A program made the position numbers and the translations under genes. Under the pieces are notes generated by a model, which was not told where the DNA came from, did no database searches, and was given only the letters and a program-made list of their open reading frames with translations. 64,000 nucleotides of DNA from Actinomadura kijaniata NBRC 14229 (GTDB lineage: Bacteria; Actinomycetota; Actinomycetes; Streptosporangiales; Streptosporangiaceae): positions 62,001-126,000 of the forward strand of contig NZ_BCQR01000004.1 in NCBI RefSeq assembly GCF_001552175.1, read 5' to 3'. Shown here piece after piece: positions 59,721 to 64,000 of this stretch (the first letter of the stretch is position 1; each line of letters starts with the position of its first letter).

Positions 59721-60820
59721 CCGCGCTCCCAGAAGCTCGGGCCGATCGGCTCGGGGAAGTCCCCGGTGGCGATCAGGTAGCCGTCCTCGACGCCCAGCGG
59801 AAGCTGCGGCAGCGGACGCGCGGCCGGACCGAACACGACCTTGGCGGCGTCGGTGGCGTCGAAGGTGGACTGGTGGCACGGGCACAGGATGTGGTGGGTG
59901 GTCTGCTCGTACAGGGCCGCCGGGCAGCCGACGTGCGTGCAGATCTTCGAGTACGCCACGATCCCGTTGACGTGCCAGTTCTCCCGACCCTTGGCCGGCT
60001 TGAACTGGTCGGCCGGAACGTTGATCAGGATGGTCACCGCCTTGGCGACCTCGTTCATCACGTGGTGGGCGTTCTCCTCGATGCCCTCCGGCAGCACGGT
60101 GATCATGCCACCGGGGCTGGCGAAGTCGCTCACCTTCAGCGGCTTGTTGGTGCCGTCGACGACGAGGCGCACGCCCCTGCGGCCCTTGGCCTTGGCCGCC
60201 TTGACCGCCTCACCCCAGTAGGTGTGGCGCAGCTTCTTCTCCGGCAGCGGGCCGAGGTCGCGCAGCAGCACCAGCGGGGCCAGGCCCAGTGGCGCGGCGG
60301 CCAGCAGCAGCGTGCGGCGCAGCAGCGGCCGCTTGGTGATGCCGCTGTCCTCGGCGCCCTCCAGGAACGCCTCGGTGAACGCCCGGCGCGTCCCGGTGTC
60401 GGCCTCCAGCGCGTGCCGCTCCTGGACGATCGGCTTGCTGGTCATCAGGCGGCGCACCCAGATGGTCACGCCGATGGCCATGGCGAGGAACGCCAGGGCC
60501 ATCATCCCGCCGAGCCAGAGGTTGGACTCCTTGGCGCGGTGGATGCCGTGCATCCCGCCGTCGCGGCCGCTCCAGCCGATGAAGTACACGATGAACGCCA
60601 CGCTGGCGGCGAAGGCGAGCAGGAAGAACGAGGCGACGATGCGCTCGGCCCTCTTGGCCTCCCTCTCGTCCAGTTCCTCGCCGGCGCCCGCCGGAGCGGG
60701 GTACTCCTCCTGGGCCAGCAGAGTGTTGTCCTCCGCCGGCGACGGCGTGCCGACCTTGCGGACCGGGCCGTCCTCGCGTGGCTCGTTCACCGGGCCCGCG
60801 GTCTCGTTGTTGTCGCTCAT
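59717..60820 (-). CDS. qcrA: Cytochrome bc1 complex Rieske iron-sulfur subunit
   Basis: 367 residues; ATG 60820 overlaps qcrC's stop. Actinobacterial QcrA has three membrane helices before the Rieske domain; here ASFFLLAFAASVAFIVYFIG, LGGMMALAFLAMAIGVTIWV and LLAAAPLGLAPLVLL. The [2Fe-2S] ligands are in CTHVGC and CPCHQS. It passes electrons from menaquinol to the di-heme cytochrome c subunit. The N-terminal 60 residues are acidic and variable. Confidence 0.97.
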   Translation of the reverse strand: MSDNNETAGPVNEPREDGPVRKVGTPSPAEDNTLLAQEEYPAPAGAGEELDEREAKRAERIVASFFLLAFAASVAFIVYFIGWSGRDGGMHGIHRAKESNLWLGGMMALAFLAMAIGVTIWVRRLMTSKPIVQERHALEADTGTRRAFTEAFLEGAEDSGITKRPLLRRTLLLAAAPLGLAPLVLLRDLGPLPEKKLRHTYWGEAVKAAKAKGRRGVRLVVDGTNKPLKVSDFASPGGMITVLPEGIEENAHHVMNEVAKAVTILINVPADQFKPAKGRENWHVNGIVAYSKICTHVGCPAALYEQTTHHILCPCHQSTFDATDAAKVVFGPAARPLPQLPLGVEDGYLIATGDFPEPIGPSFWERG

Positions 60821-61728
60821 GACTTCTTCAGCTTCTTCGGCTTCTTCGCGGTGATCCACATGGCCGCGAGCACCAGCAGGCCGATCCCGACCAGCCATCC
60901 GGCCAGGCCCTCCGACACCGGGCCGATGCGGCCCAGGCCGTTGCCGCCCGGGTTGGGCTCCTCACGCGTCTGGACCAGGTAGGCGATGATGGCCTGCTTG
61001 TCCTTGGGGGTGAGGGTGGTGTCGTTGAACACCGGCATCGCCTGCGGGCCGGTCAGCATGGCCTCGTAGATCTGGGTGGGCGTGACGTCGTTCTTGTCCA
61101 GCGGAGGGGCGTACTTGCCGCCGGTCAGCGCACCGCCCGAGCCCACGAAGCTGTGGCACTGGGCGCAGTTGGTGCGGAACAGCTTGCCACCGACCGCGAC
61201 GTCGCCGCCCTTGGGGTCGACGGCGGACGCGGGCGGGACCTCGGGGCCGCCACCCAGCTTCTGGATGTACTCGCGCAGGTCGGCCAGGTTCTTCTCGGCC
61301 TGGGCCTTCTGCTTCTCGGCCGCCTCGCGCTTCTCGGGCTCGGCGTAGTCCGTCCGGATGGTGGTGTCGAAGTCGGGGACCGGCTTCTTGCGCGGCATCT
61401 GCGCGCCAGGGTTCATCGCGGGCATGCGGCCCGTGCTGACCTGGAAGTCGACGGATGCGGCGCCCACACCCAGCAGGCTTGGCGCGATGGGCTTGCCCTT
61501 GGCGTCCTTGGTGCCCTCGGCGTTGAGGCCGTGGCAGCTGCCGCAGTTCTTGTTGTACAGCTGTCGGCCGTTCTCAAGATCCGCGGCCGCCTGGGTCGCG
61601 TTCGCCGCCTCGGCGCGGTCAGACTGCGGCGTGAAGCCGGCGTAGATGACGCCGATCGCCGCCAGGGCCGCCAGCACGACGGCGTAGCCCGCCCACGGGC
61701 GCCGTCGCCATGCGGTGAACCTTTTCAC
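60817..61728 (-). CDS. qcrC: Cytochrome bc1 complex di-heme cytochrome c subunit
   Basis: 303 residues from GTG 61728 with GGGGAA upstream (a TTG at 61764 is possible). Two covalent heme sites, NKNCGSCHGLNAEG and TNCAQCHSFVGSGG, each with a later Met ligand region (GRMPAMNPG; PQAMPVFND). An N-terminal helix (YAVVLAALAAIGVIYAGF) and a C-terminal helix (GWLVGIGLLVLAAMWI) anchor it. The di-heme form replaces soluble cytochrome c and delivers electrons directly to the aa3 oxidase in an actinobacterial supercomplex. Confidence 0.97.
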   Translation of the reverse strand: MKRFTAWRRRPWAGYAVVLAALAAIGVIYAGFTPQSDRAEAANATQAAADLENGRQLYNKNCGSCHGLNAEGTKDAKGKPIAPSLLGVGAASVDFQVSTGRMPAMNPGAQMPRKKPVPDFDTTIRTDYAEPEKREAAEKQKAQAEKNLADLREYIQKLGGGPEVPPASAVDPKGGDVAVGGKLFRTNCAQCHSFVGSGGALTGGKYAPPLDKNDVTPTQIYEAMLTGPQAMPVFNDTTLTPKDKQAIIAYLVQTREEPNPGGNGLGRIGPVSEGLAGWLVGIGLLVLAAMWITAKKPKKLKKS

Positions 61729-61768
61729 GGAATTCCCCGTTCGGGTCTTGTCGTCGGTGGTCAAGCGG

Positions 61769-62422
61769 TCAGTGGAGGTCGAGCAGGTAGATCGCCGCGA
61801 ACAGGCCGATCCAGACCACGTCGACGAAGTGCCAGTAGTAGGACACGACGATCGCGCTGGTGGCCTGCTCGTGGGTCCACCGCTTGGCCGCGTAGGTGCG
61901 TCCCAGCACGAACAGGAACGCGATCAGGCCGCCGGTGACGTGCAGGCCGTGGAAGCCGGTGGTCAGGTAGAACACCGAGCCGTAGGCCGACGAGGACAGC
62001 GTCAGGCCGTCGTGGGTGACGAGGTTGTAGTACTCGAAGACCTGCCCGCCGACGAAGTAGGCGCCCATCAGGAACGAGAGGACGTACCACTCGCGCAGGC
62101 CCCACTTGCGGAAGTTCAGCAGGCCGCCGTCCCGGCCGACCTTGCCGGCCTCGGCCTTGAACACGCCCATCTGGCACGTCACCGAGGACAGCACCAGGAT
62201 CAGGGTGTTGAAGCCCGCCAACGGCAGGTCGAGCTCGGCGCCGGGCCACGAGTGCTCGCCGTGCTGGCCCATCGTCACAGAGCGGATCGTGAAGAACATC
62301 GCGAACAGGGCCGCGAAGAACATCAGCTCGGACGACAGCCAAACGATCGTCCCCACGCTGACCAGGTTGGGACGATTCGCCCGAGCGTGAGGTGTTGTCT
62401 CTATCGCGGATGCTGTTGCCAC
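61769..62422 (-). CDS. ctaE: Cytochrome c oxidase subunit III
   Basis: 217 residues from GTG 62422; a -10 like sequence AATAAT ends seven nt upstream. ATG 62431 is the alternative. Five helices with [20 protein letters not shown], the conserved [43 protein letters not shown] and [14 protein letters not shown]. First gene of the ctaE-qcrC-qcrA-qcrB operon, linking the oxidase with the bc1 complex as in all actinobacteria I know. Confidence 0.96.
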   Translation of the reverse strand: MATASAIETTPHARANRPNLVSVGTIVWLSSELMFFAALFAMFFTIRSVTMGQHGEHSWPGAELDLPLAGFNTLILVLSSVTCQMGVFKAEAGKVGRDGGLLNFRKWGLREWYVLSFLMGAYFVGGQVFEYYNLVTHDGLTLSSSAYGSVFYLTTGFHGLHVTGGLIAFLFVLGRTYAAKRWTHEQATSAIVVSYYWHFVDVVWIGLFAAIYLLDLH

Positions 62423-62699
62423 GGGCAGCATTATTACGTCACCCGTTCCATCACTGACGCATGACCCCCCTCCTGGAGTTCCCGAGCGTGTCATCGCAGG
62501 TGCGCGCGCGGGCCCCGGCAGACCCCCGAAACCCGCCCGGTACCAGCGCCTCCGGGGTTCCCGAGGGGGCTCGCGCCGGTTTTCGTCCCCGCCCTCTTGA
62601 TCGTCGGGCGCGTTGGGGGAACGATGCGGCTGCGACGGCGCGGCGACCCGCCGTGCCCCCGCCCCCGCCGCGACTCTCGTGCGGCGGGGTCCGAACCGG

Positions 62700-62705
62700 T
62701 AGCCT
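62700..62705 (+). promoter_or_regulatory. -10 element TAGCCT before the receiver-like gene
   Basis: It ends eight nt before ATG 62714, which fits a leaderless start. Confidence 0.55.
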
Positions 62706-62713
62706 TGCCTGCC

Positions 62714-63136
62714 ATGAGCCACGCCCCGGAGAGTCCGATGAAGGTTCTGGTCTACAGCGACGACGCGAACACCCGTGCCCAGATCCGGCTCGCCGTCGGG
62801 CGCCGCCCGGCCGCCGACCTCCCGCAGGTGGAGTTCGTGGAGATCGCCACCCAGCCCGCCGTCGTGGCCCGGCTGGACGAGGGCGACATCGACCTGGTGA
62901 TCGTGGACGGTGAGGCCCAGCCCGCGGGCGGGCTGGGCGTGTGCCGCCAGGCCAAGGACGAGGTCTACGACTGCCCGCCGGTGCTGGCGATCATCGCCCG
63001 CCGGGACGACGGCTGGCTGGCCACCTGGTCGCGCGCCGACAAGGTGATCAGCCTCCCGCTGGACCCGATGGCCCTGGCCAAGGCCGTGGCCGAACTGCTG
63101 CGCTGGCGCGCCGACAACCGCCTTCCGGCTCTGTAA
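62714..63136 (+). CDS. Stand-alone receiver-like (pseudo-receiver) protein
   Basis: 140 residues from ATG 62714 (a later ATG at 62738 begins the core [16 protein letters not shown]). The fold follows response-regulator receivers: acidic pair YSDD, an Asp in [14 protein letters not shown] at the phosphorylation position, and a terminal helix ([14 protein letters not shown]). The usual lysine is missing ([11 protein letters not shown]), so phosphorylation-driven switching is doubtful. No DNA-binding domain. It lies between the respiratory operon and trpD, a position conserved in actinomycetes, but its role is unknown. Confidence 0.85.
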   Translation: MSHAPESPMKVLVYSDDANTRAQIRLAVGRRPAADLPQVEFVEIATQPAVVARLDEGDIDLVIVDGEAQPAGGLGVCRQAKDEVYDCPPVLAIIARRDDGWLATWSRADKVISLPLDPMALAKAVAELLRWRADNRLPAL

Positions 63137-63203
63137 TCACCTGTTCGCCGGGGGGTGCGCGCCCCCGCGCATCCCCCAGACCCACCACTTTCTGGGGGAA
63201 GCA

Positions 63204-64000
63204 ATGGATGCGCGTACGACCTGGCCGGCGTTGTTGAACGCCCTGCTCGGCGGCGAGTCGCTGTCGGGCGAGGAGGCCTCCTGGGCCATGCACAAGATCA
63301 TGACCGGGGAGGCCACCGACGTGCAGATCGCCGGCCTGGCGGTCGCGCTGCGCGCCAAGGGCGAGACGGTGGCCGAGGTGGCGGGGATGGCCGAGGGGAT
63401 GCTCGCCAACGCCACCCCGATCCACGTCCCCGGCCGGATCGCCGACCTGGTGGGCACCGGCGGCGACCGCGCCCACACGGTGAACATCTCCACGATGGCG
63501 GCGGTGGTGGCGGCCGCGGCGGGCGTGAAGGTCGTCAAGCACGGCAACCGCGCCGCCTCGTCCTCCTGCGGCGCGGCGGACCTGCTGGAGGAGCTGGGCA
63601 TCCCGCTGGACCTGACCCCGGAGGCGACGGCGCGCGTCGCCGAGGAGGTCGGCATCACGTTCTGCTTCGCGCCGCGCTACCACCCGGCCCTGAAGTACGC
63701 GGGCAAGGCCCGCGGCGAGCTCGGCACGCCGACGGTGTTCAACTTCCTGGGCCCGCTGACCAACCCGGCCCGGCCGACGGCGCAGGCGGTCGGGGTGTTC
63801 CACCCGCGCATGGCCGGGATCATCGCGGGCGTGTTCGCCGAACGCGGCAACTCGTCGCTGGTGTTCCGGGGCGACGACGGCCTGGACGAGCTGACCACGA
63901 CGGGCACCTCGGCGGTGTGGGTGGTCCGCGACGGCGCGGCGACGGAGACCACGTTCAACCCGGCGGACCTGGGCATCCCTCCCGCGCGCCCGGAGGACCT
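63204..64000 (+). CDS. trpD: Anthranilate phosphoribosyltransferase, 5' part (cut by window end)
   Basis: 265 complete codons from ATG 63204, with GGGGGAAGC upstream; the 3' end lies outside. It transfers phosphoribosyl from PRPP to anthranilate in tryptophan synthesis. Motifs: [20 protein letters not shown] (PRPP loop GTGGD), [46 protein letters not shown] and [15 protein letters not shown]. No leader peptide or attenuator is visible before it. The aromatic pathway's first enzyme is in the same window at 19945. Confidence 0.96.
   Translation, partial: MDARTTWPALLNALLGGESLSGEEASWAMHKIMTGEATDVQIAGLAVALRAKGETVAEVAGMAEGMLANATPIHVPGRIADLVGTGGDRAHTVNISTMAAVVAAAAGVKVVKHGNRAASSSCGAADLLEELGIPLDLTPEATARVAEEVGITFCFAPRYHPALKYAGKARGELGTPTVFNFLGPLTNPARPTAQAVGVFHPRMAGIIAGVFAERGNSSLVFRGDDGLDELTTTGTSAVWVVRDGAATETTFNPADLGIPPARPED

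Noticed and set aside
63137..63203. Leader peptide or attenuator upstream of trpD
   Set aside because: The 67-nt gap contains no short ORF with Trp codons and no competing stems comparable to those at 19786 and 21085.

Overview
The window is chromosomal DNA from a very high-GC filamentous actinomycete. The leaderless TANNNT promoters, the bc1/ctaE block, the MacRS pair, the four-PASTA kinase and the overall gene order all point that way. A Thermomonosporaceae-type genus such as Actinomadura is my best guess from style; no rRNA marker is present. From memory, the gene order follows a conserved actinobacterial core: M. tuberculosis Rv2173 to Rv2196 and S. coelicolor SCO2100 to SCO2150 (idsA, the Rv2175c/PknL pair, aromatic DAHP synthase, pfkA, macRS, plsC, glkA, SRPBCC, fadD15, pimB, trpD, ctaE-qcrCAB). 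Accessory genes are inserted into this core.

Layout. 1-4.4 kb: the end of a polyprenyl diphosphate synthase, a CMD-family protein, a secreted GH3 enzyme and a membrane Ser/Thr kinase. 4.4-9.4 kb: thiE, an Rv2175c-like DNA-binding protein, a flavin reductase, and a TPP-riboswitch-controlled thiO-thiS-thiG operon. 9.5-14.3 kb: a DMT exporter, a lipoprotein, the PASTA kinase and endonuclease IV. 14.6-19.7 kb: a sodium/solute symporter with a small partner and a LytS/LytTR two-component pair, then a molybdopterin oxidoreductase. 19.7-22.2 kb: two short leader-peptide genes, each followed by an attenuator-like RNA, controlling DAHP synthase and a second DMT exporter. 22.2-25.6 kb: a DUF5954-like protein, thiI, and a phosphofructokinase with pyrophosphate-type residues behind a DasR-like operator.

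25.7-28.9 kb holds the most interesting unit: four genes joined by 4-nt stop/start overlaps. They encode two TIGR04222-like membrane proteins with Cys/Gly/Ser tails, a DUF692 (MNIO) metalloenzyme and a small partner. The organisation is that of a peptide-modification system whose substrates would be the tails of membrane proteins.

28.9-37.5 kb: MacR/MacS, PlsC, an EEP hydrolase, glucokinase, SRPBCC, metallophosphoesterase and CutC. 37.7-41.4 kb: tandem acyl-CoA synthetases. 41.4-44.7 kb: a two-component pair whose upstream gene junction has been triplicated, making a 65-codon ORF, then an SDR. 44.7-50.9 kb: DUF1996 and DUF4142 secreted or anchored proteins and a NuoF-like/cytochrome b-like redox unit with a degenerate M23 protein. 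51-54.5 kb: a TetR/MFS divergent pair with tandem palindromic operators, and a class B PBP. 55-58 kb: an unknown protein, a lipase-like lipoprotein and PimB. 58-64 kb: qcrB-qcrA-qcrC-ctaE, a receiver-like protein and the 5' part of trpD.

Many genes here (about a dozen) have a TANNNT hexamer ending 7-9 nt before the start codon, which implies leaderless transcription. No tRNA, rRNA, CRISPR array, insertion sequence or integrase was seen.
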